Source: Proteobacteria bacterium SG_bin9 (lineage in GTDB: Bacteria; Pseudomonadota; Alphaproteobacteria; Rhizobiales; Xanthobacteraceae). Taken from it: a stretch of DNA of 7,561 bases. The translations under genes and the position numbers were made by a program. Below, piece after piece: positions 1 through 5,714 of the stretch. Where the stretch lies: NCBI GenBank assembly GCA_002083525.1, contig LWDM01000045.1:1-7561 (forward strand), given 5' to 3'. The notes under the pieces are model-generated. The model made no database searches. It was not told where the DNA came from and saw nothing but the letters and a program-made list of their open reading frames with translations. Numbering within the stretch: position 1 is the first letter of the stretch; every line of letters starts with the position of its first letter.

Positions 1-34
1 GCGGCTTCGTACGCTCAAACTTCTCTTTGGCCAT
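1..34 (-). CDS. tuf: Elongation factor Tu, N-terminal 11 codons only (cut by window edge)
   Basis: Only the first 11 complete codons are inside the window, read leftward from the ATG at 34-32. They give MAKEKFERTKP, the very characteristic EF-Tu start that in the family is followed by H-x-N-(I/V)-G-T-I-G-H-V-D-H-G-K-T; the next base (C) fits that histidine. A Shine-Dalgarno GGTGGA (plus-strand tccacc, 41-46) sits 6 bases upstream. EF-Tu is the cytoplasmic GTPase that delivers aminoacyl-tRNA to the ribosome. In the str operon tuf follows fusA closely; here the upstream side is a divergent hydrolase gene, so this copy must start from its own promoter. It is probably the second tuf found in many alphaproteobacteria near tRNA-Trp/secE/nusG, but that part is not visible. 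The identification rests on 11 residues. Confidence 0.82.
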   Translation of the reverse strand, partial: MAKEKFERTKP

Positions 35-86
35 CGTGTTTCCACCGTGATCGGTGCCCGCCCGTGCGAGCCCATAAACGCGCCGG

Positions 87-115
87 TGGTTACTGCGGAA
101 AACGCCTCTGTTCAA
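87..115 (-). promoter_or_regulatory. Possible promoter of tuf
   Basis: Reading leftward, TTGAAC (plus-strand gttcaa, 110-115) lies exactly 17 bases from TAACCA (plus-strand tggtta, 87-92), which would start transcription about 45 bases before the tuf ATG. A second -35-like hexamer, TTGACG, lies just upstream (plus-strand cgtcaa, 129-134) but its matching -10 position (ACAGAG) is poor. The -10 match is weak in either case. A strong promoter is expected because no gene precedes tuf on this strand, so position and need support the call more than the sequence match does. Confidence 0.3.
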
Positions 116-215
116 GGGGGGTGTTCTGCGTCAAGCTCATGACGAAAGCAGTTCCGCGCTCGCCCGCGGAGCCCGGAAAAACACAGGTAAAAAGACGAAA
201 ACGGAGGCCCCAGGA

Positions 216-1451
216 ATGACCCCGCCGAGCGCCCAGACCCAGCCGAAACAGGCGACCCCGCTCAAGACCCCGCCGCTGCCATCCGCCAAGCCGGAGAGCC
301 TCGGCCTGTCGCCGGTCCGGCTCCGGGCCATGCGCGACGCTTTCCAGCGGGAAATCGACAAGGGGACGACACCCGGCGTGGTATCGATGATTGCACGCCG
401 CGGCTCCATTGGCTGGTTCGAGGCGCAGGGCCGCCAGGGCCCGGCTTCCGACGCCCCGATGACGCGGGAAAGCATCTTCCGCATCTTCTCCATGACCAAG
501 CCGATCGTCTCGATCGCAATCATGCAGCTCGTCGAAGACGGCTACATCCTGCTCAACGATCCGCTGGCGAAATACATTCCCGAGTTCGCCAACACCAAGG
601 TCGGCATCGAGCGCAATGGCCAGCTCGAGCTGGCCCTGCCCCTCCGCCCGATCACCATTCAGGACCTGCTGCGCCACACCTCCGGCATCTCCTACGAGAT
701 CACCGGCAACGGCATGGTGCAGCGGATGTACCAGAAGTCGCGCGTGCGCGACCGCAGCATCACCAATGAGGAGCACGCGAAGATCGTCGCCAGCTTCCCG
801 TTGATCTGCCAGCCGGGTGCGGAGTGGAATTACAGCCGCTCGACCGACATCCTCGGCCGCGTCATCGAGGTGGTCTCCGGCAAGGCGCTGAGTAGCTATC
901 TGACCGAGAAAATTCTCGCACCGCTGCAGATGACGGAGACTGCGTTCCATACGGACGCATCGAACAAGGGCCGCATCGCCGAACCGTTCGCGAACGATCC
1001 CTGGACCGGAGACAAAGTCGCGCTGTTCGATCCGCTCGAAAAGCCGGCGATCGAATCAGGGGGCGGCGGTCTCGTTTCGACGCCGATGGATTATGCGCGT
1101 TTCTGCCAGATGCTGCTCAACGGCGGCCTGCTCGACGATAGCCGCATCATCGGCCGCAAAACGCTGGAGCTGATGGCGTCGAACCATCTCGCGCCGCATG
1201 TGAAGCATGAAACCCATCTGCTGCCGCCGGGACATGGCTTCGGCCTCGGCTTTGCCGTGCGCACGCACGCGGGCATGGCGCCGTTCGCCGGCACGCTCGG
1301 CCAGTTCTTCTGGAGCGGCATGGCCGGCACCTTCTTCTGGATTGATCCGGAGGAAGAACTTTTCGCGATGTTCTTCTCGCAAGGGCCCGGCCAGCGCGAA
1401 TACTTCCGCACGCTGGTGCGCAGCCTCGTCTATTCGACGGTGGAGTTCTGA
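216..1451 (+). CDS. Serine hydrolase of the class C beta-lactamase / family VIII esterase superfamily
   Basis: A 411-residue protein of the beta-lactamase-related serine hydrolase fold (PF00144). Residues S92-M-T-K95 form the S-x-x-K nucleophile motif after an F-R-I-F-S stretch, and L-L-R-H-T-S-G (151-157) is the usual second block. Y206-S-R208 occupies the catalytic tyrosine motif, where true class C beta-lactamases have Y-x-N. W366-S-G368 (followed by M-A-G-T, then F-W-I-D-P) occupies the K-T-G position. W-x-G with no Y-x-N asparagine is the pattern of family VIII carboxylesterases such as EstB, so an esterase (or lactone/amide hydrolase) is more likely than a beta-lactamase. The N-terminus is proline-rich, without a signal peptide, which suggests a cytoplasmic enzyme. 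The ATG at 216 is supported by GGAGG (203-207) with 8-base spacing. It is monocistronic and ends at a strong terminator. The substrate cannot be read from the sequence. Confidence 0.9.
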   Translation: MTPPSAQTQPKQATPLKTPPLPSAKPESLGLSPVRLRAMRDAFQREIDKGTTPGVVSMIARRGSIGWFEAQGRQGPASDAPMTRESIFRIFSMTKPIVSIAIMQLVEDGYILLNDPLAKYIPEFANTKVGIERNGQLELALPLRPITIQDLLRHTSGISYEITGNGMVQRMYQKSRVRDRSITNEEHAKIVASFPLICQPGAEWNYSRSTDILGRVIEVVSGKALSSYLTEKILAPLQMTETAFHTDASNKGRIAEPFANDPWTGDKVALFDPLEKPAIESGGGGLVSTPMDYARFCQMLLNGGLLDDSRIIGRKTLELMASNHLAPHVKHETHLLPPGHGFGLGFAVRTHAGMAPFAGTLGQFFWSGMAGTFFWIDPEEELFAMFFSQGPGQREYFRTLVRSLVYSTVEF

Positions 1452-1473
1452 TCCGCACACAATCGCGTTCAGC

Positions 1474-1502
1474 AAAACGGCGCTCTCAGGAGCGCCGTTT
1501 TT
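1474..1502. terminator. Bidirectional intrinsic terminator between convergent genes
   Basis: A 12-bp perfect stem (arms 1474-1485 and 1490-1501, AAAACGGCGCTC against its complement) closes on the tetraloop TCAG. It ends in five T on the plus strand (1498-1502) and four T on the minus strand. It lies 22 bases after the serine hydrolase stop and 19 bases after the stop of the leftward secreted-protein gene, so it can serve both. Confidence 0.88.
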
Positions 1503-1521
1503 CATTGGACTGATGTACGCC

Positions 1522-1935
1522 TCACTTCTTCGGCGTCAGCGTCTCGTTGCCGTTGGCGCCCGACAGCGCATGCACCCAGCGGCCCGTCATCTTGCCGTCG
1601 GCTGCGATGATATAAGTCACGAGATACTCGCCGACATACGTATCGAGATGATCGCCCTTGAGGTGATCGCCGATGATGATCGCGAACTGATTACCGGTCT
1701 GGATGCCTTTGCCGGAATAGGTGTGATTGGTGTCCTTGTTGTAGCAGGCGACATCGTAAAGCGTGCCGCTGGTCTTGAACGTACACGTGCCCGAATAGGC
1801 GATATCGCGCGGGCCGACGCCCTTGCCTTCCATGATGTATTCGCCGGCGACGCTCGCCGGCTGCGCCACCGCGTCGGTGGCAACCGGCATCACACCGGCA
1901 AAACCCGCTAATGCAAACGCAATCGATCGACGCAT
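1522..1935 (-). CDS. Small secreted (periplasmic) beta-rich protein, function unknown
   Basis: A 137-residue protein that I do not recognise as a named family. Residues 1-24 form a typical Sec signal peptide: M-R-R-S, a hydrophobic core, then A-V-A before Q25 as the likely cleavage site. The mature part of about 113 residues alternates short beta-type segments with glycine turns (G-E-Y, Y-S-G-T-C, G-T-L-Y-D-V-A-C-Y, Y-S-G-K-G, G-N-Q-F-A-I, A-D-G-K-M-T-G-R-W) and ends T-L-T-P-K-K. This rhythm is like small periplasmic beta-barrel or lipocalin-like proteins common in alphaproteobacteria. C51 and C64 are the only cysteines and could form a disulfide in the periplasm. The ATG at 1935 is preferred to an upstream in-frame start (2082) because it begins the signal peptide and has GGAGG 5 bases upstream (plus-strand 1941-1945). 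The longer form would add 49 residues that hide the signal and run through a terminator. Confidence 0.8.
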   Translation of the reverse strand: MRRSIAFALAGFAGVMPVATDAVAQPASVAGEYIMEGKGVGPRDIAYSGTCTFKTSGTLYDVACYNKDTNHTYSGKGIQTGNQFAIIIGDHLKGDHLDTYVGEYLVTYIIAADGKMTGRWVHALSGANGNETLTPKK

Positions 1936-1953
1936 GTGACCCTCCAAGAAACC

Positions 1954-1968
1954 CGCATGATTCATGCG
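1954..1968. promoter_or_regulatory. Perfect 7-1-7 palindrome upstream of the secreted-protein gene
   Basis: CGCATGA-T-TCATGCG is a perfect inverted repeat with a single central base. It begins 19 bases before the start codon of the secreted-protein gene and lies between that gene and the terminator of the upstream SDR gene. The position is where an operator or a 5' leader structure would act. With only a one-base centre it suits a dimeric DNA-binding protein better than an RNA hairpin. No regulator is encoded next to it, and chance cannot be excluded for a 15-base dyad. Confidence 0.35.
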
Positions 1969-1970
1969 CA

Positions 1971-2006
1971 AATGAAATCGGGCCGAACCTATTTGGCTCG
2001 GCCCGA
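1971..2006 (-). terminator. Intrinsic terminator of the SDR gene at 2066-2833
   Basis: Arms TCGGGCCGA (1978-1986) and TCGGCCCGA (1998-2006) pair perfectly. Two further G-C pairs (1988-1989 with 1995-1996) lie inside after one mismatch, leaving a small AT-rich loop. Reading leftward the stem is followed by TTTCATT, a moderate U-rich tract. It starts 59 bases after the SDR stop codon and separates that gene from the secreted-protein gene downstream. Confidence 0.72.
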
Positions 2007-2065
2007 CGCGGGTGGTCACGAAATCGCGCCGCGCTTCACAAGGATGCGAGAGCGGCGTGACGGGA

Positions 2066-2833
2066 TCAGCTGATGGTCGCACCGCCGTCGATGACCACCG
2101 TCTGCCCGGTCATGAAGTCTCCCGCACGCGAGCCCATGAACACGGCCGCGCCCGCGATTTCGTCCGGCACGCCGATACGCAGTAGCGGCGAACGTGCGGT
2201 CGATGCCTTGAGGTTGTCCGGATTATCCCACAGCGCCTTGGCAAAATCGGTCTTGATCAAGCCCGGCGCGATACAGTTCACGCGGATGTTGTGCTTGCCG
2301 TACTCGCACGCAAGGTTGCGCGCGAGCTGCATATCGGCCGCTTTCGAAATCGCGTAGGCGCCGAGAATGGTCGAGCCCTTCAAACCACCGATCGACGAGA
2401 TGATGATGACCGACCCATCCTTGCGCTCGATCATCTGCGGCACCACCATCGAGATCAGCCAATTGTTGGCGACGATGTTGTTGCTCAGGATCTTGTTGAA
2501 CTGATCGTCGGAGATGCCAGCGAGCGGGCCGTAGTACGGGTTCGACGCCGCGTTACAAACGAGCACGTCGATCTTGCCGAAGGCCTTGTTGCTCTCGTCG
2601 ACGAGGTTCTGCAGGTTCTCCTTGCTGGAGATGTTGGCGGCGATCGCCACCGCCGTGCCCTTGCCGAATTTTTCGTTGATACTCTTGGCGACCTCATCAC
2701 AAACGTCCTGCTTGCGCGACGAAATCACGACCTTGGCGCCGTGCTCGGCCATCCGCTCGGCGATCGCCAGACCAATGCCGCGTGTCGATCCGGTGATGAC
2801 GGCGACCTTTCCCTTCATATCGAACAGGCTCAT
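2066..2833 (-). CDS. Short-chain dehydrogenase/reductase, DHRS4-like carbonyl reductase type
   Basis: A 255-residue classical SDR that should oxidise an alcohol or reduce a ketone with a nicotinamide cofactor. T14-G-S-T-R-G-I-G21 is the cofactor-binding glycine motif, N94-A-A the structural motif, and S147, Y160 and K164 (Y-A-I-S-K) the catalytic set. A-P-G (189-191) and the C-terminal D-G-G (249-251) are also present. S-S-R-K-Q at 38-42 places an arginine where NAD-type SDRs carry aspartate, so NADP(H) is likely. That stretch, N-P-Y-Y-G, N-I-R-V-N-C-I-A-P-G-L-I-K-T and the following A-L-W resemble DHRS4-type carbonyl reductases. The ATG at 2833 has AAGGGG 6 bases upstream. An in-frame start 10 codons earlier lacks a good ribosome site. 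The gene stands alone between a divergent spacer and its own terminator. The substrate is unknown; 3-oxoacyl-ACP reductase-like annotations are also possible. Confidence 0.9.
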   Translation of the reverse strand: MSLFDMKGKVAVITGSTRGIGLAIAERMAEHGAKVVISSRKQDVCDEVAKSINEKFGKGTAVAIAANISSKENLQNLVDESNKAFGKIDVLVCNAASNPYYGPLAGISDDQFNKILSNNIVANNWLISMVVPQMIERKDGSVIIISSIGGLKGSTILGAYAISKAADMQLARNLACEYGKHNIRVNCIAPGLIKTDFAKALWDNPDNLKASTARSPLLRIGVPDEIAGAAVFMGSRAGDFMTGQTVVIDGGATIS

Positions 2834-2852
2834 ATGTTTCCCCTTGTCTTGC

Positions 2853-2867
2853 CGGCGTGACACGCCG
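2853..2867. promoter_or_regulatory. Perfect 7-1-7 palindrome upstream of the DHRS4-like SDR gene
   Basis: CGGCGTG-A-CACGCCG is a perfect inverted repeat with a one-base centre, beginning 20 bases before the SDR start codon, just upstream of its Shine-Dalgarno site. In geometry and distance it matches the palindrome in front of the secreted-protein gene, but the arm sequences differ. It may be an operator, or a leader hairpin with a GAC loop. The rest of the 153-base divergent spacer (2834-2986) shows no convincing -35/-10 pair on either strand. Confidence 0.33.
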
Positions 2868-2986
2868 CTGTTGATCTTGTTTTCTTCATGCGTGCTTTCG
2901 TCACGCCAGACAGAACTTCCTCACAGTCGTTTCGACTCTATATGTTCGTGACGCGTCCCGACAATGCACCCGCGGAGGCCGCTGCC

Positions 2987-3151
2987 ATGTCGCTCGAGAT
3001 TATCGTCCCGGTCCTGATGAGCTGCGCCCTGCTCTGGTGGGTCAGCCGTGGCATGGCCTGGAGCACGCGGCTCGTGGTTGTAGCGGTTACACTCGTGATC
3101 ATCATTGCGGTGGTGGCTTTCGAGCGCTCCGGCATCATCAAGATGAACTAA
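2987..3151 (+). CDS. Small two-helix inner-membrane protein (54 residues), function unknown
   Basis: The protein starts M-S-L-E-I-I-V and ends I-I-K-M-N. Two hydrophobic helices are evident, about residues 4-20 (I-I-V-P-V-L-M, ending L-L-W-W-V) and 28-46 (a run of V, I, L and A ending A-F-E-R), joined by a short loop with R21 and R28. The ATG at 2987 is chosen over in-frame starts at 2888 and 2942 because GGAGG (2974-2978) lies 8 bases before it; the extra upstream residues are polar and unlike a membrane-protein start. Strong helix pattern plus a consensus ribosome site argue for a real gene despite its size. It is transcribed away from the SDR gene, and its TAA overlaps the TAG of the opposing phosphatase gene. 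No motif points to a role. Confidence 0.68.
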   Translation: MSLEIIVPVLMSCALLWWVSRGMAWSTRLVVVAVTLVIIIAVVAFERSGIIKMN

Positions 3152-3870
3152 GCGAGCTTGGTTTCGCGCACCACTTCCGGTCCGGCGGGCTGGTGCATCG
3201 CCGCGTGCGACGGATCGGCGATCCATGGCTGCTGATTGATCATCGGAATGCGCCAGCCGACGTAATCGGCGCTGGTCAAACGATCGAGGCGCGTCACCGA
3301 GCAATTGTCGATCGTAAACAGCAGGCCGTTCCACGGATCGAGACCGAGCGCGTAAGCGATCGCTGCCTTGATCGTTCCGCCATGCGCGACTGCGATAATA
3401 TCCTTCCCCGGATGCAGTGCGCTGGCCCGCTCGATGCCGTCGCGCGTCCGCTCGAACAGATCGACGAAACTCTCACCGCCCGGCGCGCGCACATCCGCGG
3501 GCGCGAACCAGTAGCTGCCGATCTCGACCGGCAGGCTGGCGAAAAACTCGGCGCGATTGCGGCCCTGCCACTCGCCCACGTCCTGTTCGTCGAACGACTT
3601 GTCTTTGATGAGCTCCACAGGTGCAGGAAAGCCGGCATCCCAGATCGCCTGTGCCGTCTGATGGGTACGCTGCAGGCCGCTTGCATACCAGACTGCGTTT
3701 CTCGGCAGGATGCGCGCGACGCCGTCGAATACATGACGGTCGCTGGTGTCGCATGCGATATCCGAGCGGCCATAAATTTTGCCGCCGTCGATACGTACCG
3801 GCGCATGCCGCACCCACCACCAGCGCGTGATCTCGACGCCCGGCAATTGAACGCCCTTGGGGTTGGACAT
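3148..3870 (-). CDS. Histidine phosphatase family protein (phosphoglycerate mutase-like fold)
   Basis: A 240-residue single-domain member of the histidine phosphatase superfamily (PF00300), which removes phosphate through a phosphohistidine intermediate. R21-H22 in V-R-H-A-P supplies the nucleophile; S64-G-L-Q-R-T-H-Q-T-A carries the second phosphate-pocket arginine (R68). E95 and E100 in D-E-Q-D-V-G-E-W-Q-G lie in the acid/base segment, and H163-G-G the second core histidine. G-G-E-S (131-134) is also typical. The full core is intact, so activity is expected. The overall look is nearer to CobC/PhoE-type small-molecule phosphatases than to glycolytic mutase, but the substrate is unknown. The ATG at 3870 has AAGGGA 7 bases upstream. 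It is expressed from a palindrome-containing promoter shared with the divergent SDR, and its stop overlaps that of the small membrane protein. No signal peptide; cytoplasmic. Confidence 0.88.
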   Translation of the reverse strand: MSNPKGVQLPGVEITRWWWVRHAPVRIDGGKIYGRSDIACDTSDRHVFDGVARILPRNAVWYASGLQRTHQTAQAIWDAGFPAPVELIKDKSFDEQDVGEWQGRNRAEFFASLPVEIGSYWFAPADVRAPGGESFVDLFERTRDGIERASALHPGKDIIAVAHGGTIKAAIAYALGLDPWNGLLFTIDNCSVTRLDRLTSADYVGWRIPMINQQPWIADPSHAAMHQPAGPEVVRETKLA

Positions 3871-3899
3871 CGCAAATTCCCTTCAATAGTGTTGCCCCC

Positions 3900-3928
3900 G
3901 CTGTAAGACAGAGCGCGGTCTGTCTCAA
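3900..3928 (-). promoter_or_regulatory. Sigma-70-like promoter of the histidine phosphatase gene
   Basis: Reading leftward, TTGAGA (plus-strand tctcaa, 3923-3928) and TACAGC (plus-strand gctgta, 3900-3905) are separated by exactly 17 bases, giving a transcript start about 20-25 bases before the phosphatase ATG. The spacer is filled by the palindrome described separately, an arrangement suited to repression. Confidence 0.55.
3906..3925. promoter_or_regulatory. Probable operator (TetR-type palindrome) in the divergent spacer
   Basis: AGACAGA (3906-3912) and TCTGTCT (3919-3925) form a perfect 7-bp inverted repeat around a 6-base GC-rich centre, 20 bases in all. Length, symmetry and the ACAG/CTGT arms resemble operators of TetR/FadR-like repressors of fatty-acid and xenobiotic genes. 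It lies across the spacer of the phosphatase promoter and 65 bases before the start of the divergent SDR gene, so one bound dimer could control both. No regulator gene is in the window. Operator function is inferred from position and symmetry. Confidence 0.55.
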
Positions 3929-3990
3929 GTGCATCGCGTCGCAGCCAATTCCGCGTGGCGGTACATGCGGAGACATAGGGAGAAACGTTC

Positions 3991-4776
3991 ATGGGTCGCC
4001 TCGAAGGCAAATCGGTCGTCATCACCGGCGCAGGCAGCGGCATCGGCCGCGCCGCGGCGCTGCTGTTCACCAAGGAAGGCGCAAAACTGATTGCCGTCGA
4101 CAAAACCGAAGCCGTCAAAGAGACGGCCGAGATGGTGAAGAAAGCTGGCGGCACCGCCGAGGCTGTGATTGCCGATGCGGGTTCGGAACAGGATGTGATC
4201 GGCTTCATCGGCAAGGCCGTGTCGGCTTACGGCAAGCTCGATGCGATCTGGGCGAATGCCGGCGTCAGCGGCGGTCTTGTCCCGCTCGCGGATCAGACGC
4301 CCGAGCACTGGAACGAAGTCCTGCGCGTCAACCTGATCGGGCCGTTCCTTGCGGTGAAGCACGCGATTCCGCTGATGACTGCGCAAGGCCATGGCGCGAT
4401 CGTTTGCACCGCATCGGTTGCGGGCTTGAAGTCCGGCGCCAGCGGTCATCCGTATGCGGCGAGCAAAGCCGGTGTGATCAGCCTTGTGCAGACCACGGCC
4501 TATTCCCTCTCCGGCACCGGCGTGCGTATCAACGCGGTGTGCCCGGGCCTGATCGAAACCGGTATGACCAAGCCGACCTTTGACAAGGCGAAAGCGCGCG
4601 GCACCGAAGGCAAGATCGGTCAGCTCAATCCGCTGAAGCGCGCCGGCCAACCGCACGAGCTTGCGGCGATGGGTTTGTTCCTCGCCAGCGACGAGGCATC
4701 CTACGTCAACGGCCAGGCAATTCCCGTCGATGGCGGCTTGACTGCATCGATGCCGTATACAGGCAAGCCGATCTGA
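3991..4776 (+). CDS. Short-chain dehydrogenase/reductase, NAD-type (glucose/3-hydroxyacyl dehydrogenase-like)
   Basis: A 261-residue classical SDR with all core motifs: T12-G-A-G-S-G-I-G19 for the cofactor, N89-A-G, active-site N114, S142, Y155 and K159 (Y-A-A-S-K), C-P-G (184-186) and D247-G-G. D37 at the end of strand 2 (A-V-D-K-T) is the usual mark of NAD(H) preference, in contrast to the NADP-like SDR at 2066-2833. An NAD enzyme more often works in the oxidising direction, for example alcohol to ketone in a catabolic route. The ATG at 3991 has AGGGAG 8 bases upstream. It is divergent from the phosphatase gene across the palindrome-bearing spacer. Its TGA directly abuts the stop of the opposing permease gene, leaving no room for a terminator. 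The substrate is not readable from the sequence. Confidence 0.9.
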   Translation: MGRLEGKSVVITGAGSGIGRAAALLFTKEGAKLIAVDKTEAVKETAEMVKKAGGTAEAVIADAGSEQDVIGFIGKAVSAYGKLDAIWANAGVSGGLVPLADQTPEHWNEVLRVNLIGPFLAVKHAIPLMTAQGHGAIVCTASVAGLKSGASGHPYAASKAGVISLVQTTAYSLSGTGVRINAVCPGLIETGMTKPTFDKAKARGTEGKIGQLNPLKRAGQPHELAAMGLFLASDEASYVNGQAIPVDGGLTASMPYTGKPI

Positions 4777-5691
4777 TTACACACCCTCGGGCGGCAAGCC
4801 TGACGACGTCGCCGCGGGCTGCGCGCGGCTGCGCACGCGTTCGCGGTAGAACGCATAGAGGCCCGACGCGACGATGATCGACGCACCGAGCAGCATCAGG
4901 CTGTCGGGGATTTCACCGAACACGACGTAGCCGAGCATCATCGCCCACAAGAGCGCCGTGTAGCGGAACGGTGCGACGGCCGAGATATCGCCGATCCGCA
5001 GCGCCAGAATGACGGTCTGATAACCGATCAGCAGCAGCACGGCGGCCAGCGCCAGCAACCCGATCATCCGGCCGGACGGCGGCGTCCAACCGCCGAGCGG
5101 AACGATGACGATCGCGCCCGCTACCGTGACCGAGATCGTCGTCAGCAGTGTGATGAACAGCGATGGAATTTCCGCGGGGATGCGCTTGGTCGCGAGATCG
5201 CGTACCGCGCAGAAAACGACCGATGCCAGCGCGAGCAGCGAGAACTGGTTGAAGCCCTCGACCCCCGGCCGCACGATGATCATCACGCCGATGAAGCCCG
5301 CGACGATCGCCGACCAGCGCCGCCAGCCGACCGGCTCGTTGAACACCAGCGCCGCGCCGAGCGTGATCGCCAGCGGCAGCGCCTGGAAGATCGCCGCCGT
5401 GTTGGCGAGCGGCAGATGCGCCAGCGCCGCCAGAAACGCCAGCGTTCCGCCGACCTCGCCCGCCACACGCAGCGCCACCGGCATCACCATCAGCGTGCGC
5501 CACGGCCGGATCGCGCCGTGATGGTAGGCAAGCGCACCGATGAGCACGATCGCGAACATCCCGCGCAGCAGGATGATCTCGCCGAAGTTCATCTGCGCCG
5601 AAAGCGTCTTGGTGATCGCATCGTTCAAGGTGAAGCCAGCCATGGCCGCGACCATGAAGAGGCTTCCGCGAAGATTGGGAGAAAGAGCCAA
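4777..5691 (-). CDS. EamA/DMT-superfamily permease with ten membrane helices
   Basis: A 304-residue integral membrane protein made of two EamA repeats (PF00892). Helices lie at about residues 10-28, 37-56, 68-90, 96-117, 124-141, 150-167, 177-199, 210-230, 239-260 and 265-282. The matching repeat signatures are A-L-P-L-A-I-T-L-G-A with F-N-E-P (104-120) and P-F-R-Y-T-A with F-G-E-I-P (241-262). A basic tail (R-E-R-V-R-S-R) and polar C-terminus suggest a cytoplasmic end. Members export or import small metabolites such as amino acids, purines or drugs; the substrate cannot be predicted. The start is uncertain: TTG at 5691 keeps the S-P-N-L-R-G segment usual before helix 1 but has no clear Shine-Dalgarno, while ATG at 5655 (residue 13) has GGAAG 7 bases upstream but would cut into helix 1. 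A stop codon lies 9 codons before the TTG. It is separated from the kinase operon by a terminator. Confidence 0.88.
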   Translation of the reverse strand: MALSPNLRGSLFMVAAMAGFTLNDAITKTLSAQMNFGEIILLRGMFAIVLIGALAYHHGAIRPWRTLMVMPVALRVAGEVGGTLAFLAALAHLPLANTAAIFQALPLAITLGAALVFNEPVGWRRWSAIVAGFIGVMIIVRPGVEGFNQFSLLALASVVFCAVRDLATKRIPAEIPSLFITLLTTISVTVAGAIVIVPLGGWTPPSGRMIGLLALAAVLLLIGYQTVILALRIGDISAVAPFRYTALLWAMMLGYVVFGEIPDSLMLLGASIIVASGLYAFYRERVRSRAQPAATSSGLPPEGV

Positions 5692-5714
5692 GTCAGTTGC
5701 CGTTGTTGTTATGA

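Noticed and set aside
152..178. Imperfect hairpin (TTCCG/CGGAA plus GCTC/GAGC with one C-C mismatch) before the serine hydrolase
   Set aside because: It is followed by A rather than T on the plus strand and has no T-tract on the minus strand, so it is not a terminator. It could be a leader hairpin, but in GC-rich DNA chance is likely.
90..950. Long minus-strand open frame (286 codons) opposite the serine hydrolase
   Set aside because: It is a GC-rich antisense shadow: the plus strand encodes a clear family protein over most of it, and the minus product has no motif, is rich in R, G and A, and lacks a ribosome site.
2291..2860. Plus-strand open frame (189 codons) opposite the DHRS4-like SDR
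   Set aside because: Antisense shadow of an intact SDR; no ribosome site or recognisable motif.
2054..2907. GGCGTGAC repeated at 2054-2061 and 2854-2861, inverted at 2900-2907, flanking the SDR gene
   Set aside because: Eight-base GC-rich words recur by chance; there is no longer repeat, no target duplication and no transposase, so it is not a mobile-element boundary.
2908..2914. AGACAGA half-site upstream of the DHRS4-like SDR, matching one arm of the palindrome at 3906-3925
   Set aside because: The second arm is missing at the required spacing (TCACAGT instead of TCTGTCT), so shared regulation is not supported.
3037..3906. Long plus-strand open frame (289 codons) opposite the histidine phosphatase
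   Set aside because: The minus strand holds all histidine phosphatase motifs with a good start. The plus product is low-complexity R/A/D-rich and would also overlap the small membrane protein gene.
3925..4656. Minus-strand open frame (243 codons) opposite the NAD-type SDR
   Set aside because: The plus strand carries every SDR motif with a good ribosome site; the minus frame shows no family pattern.
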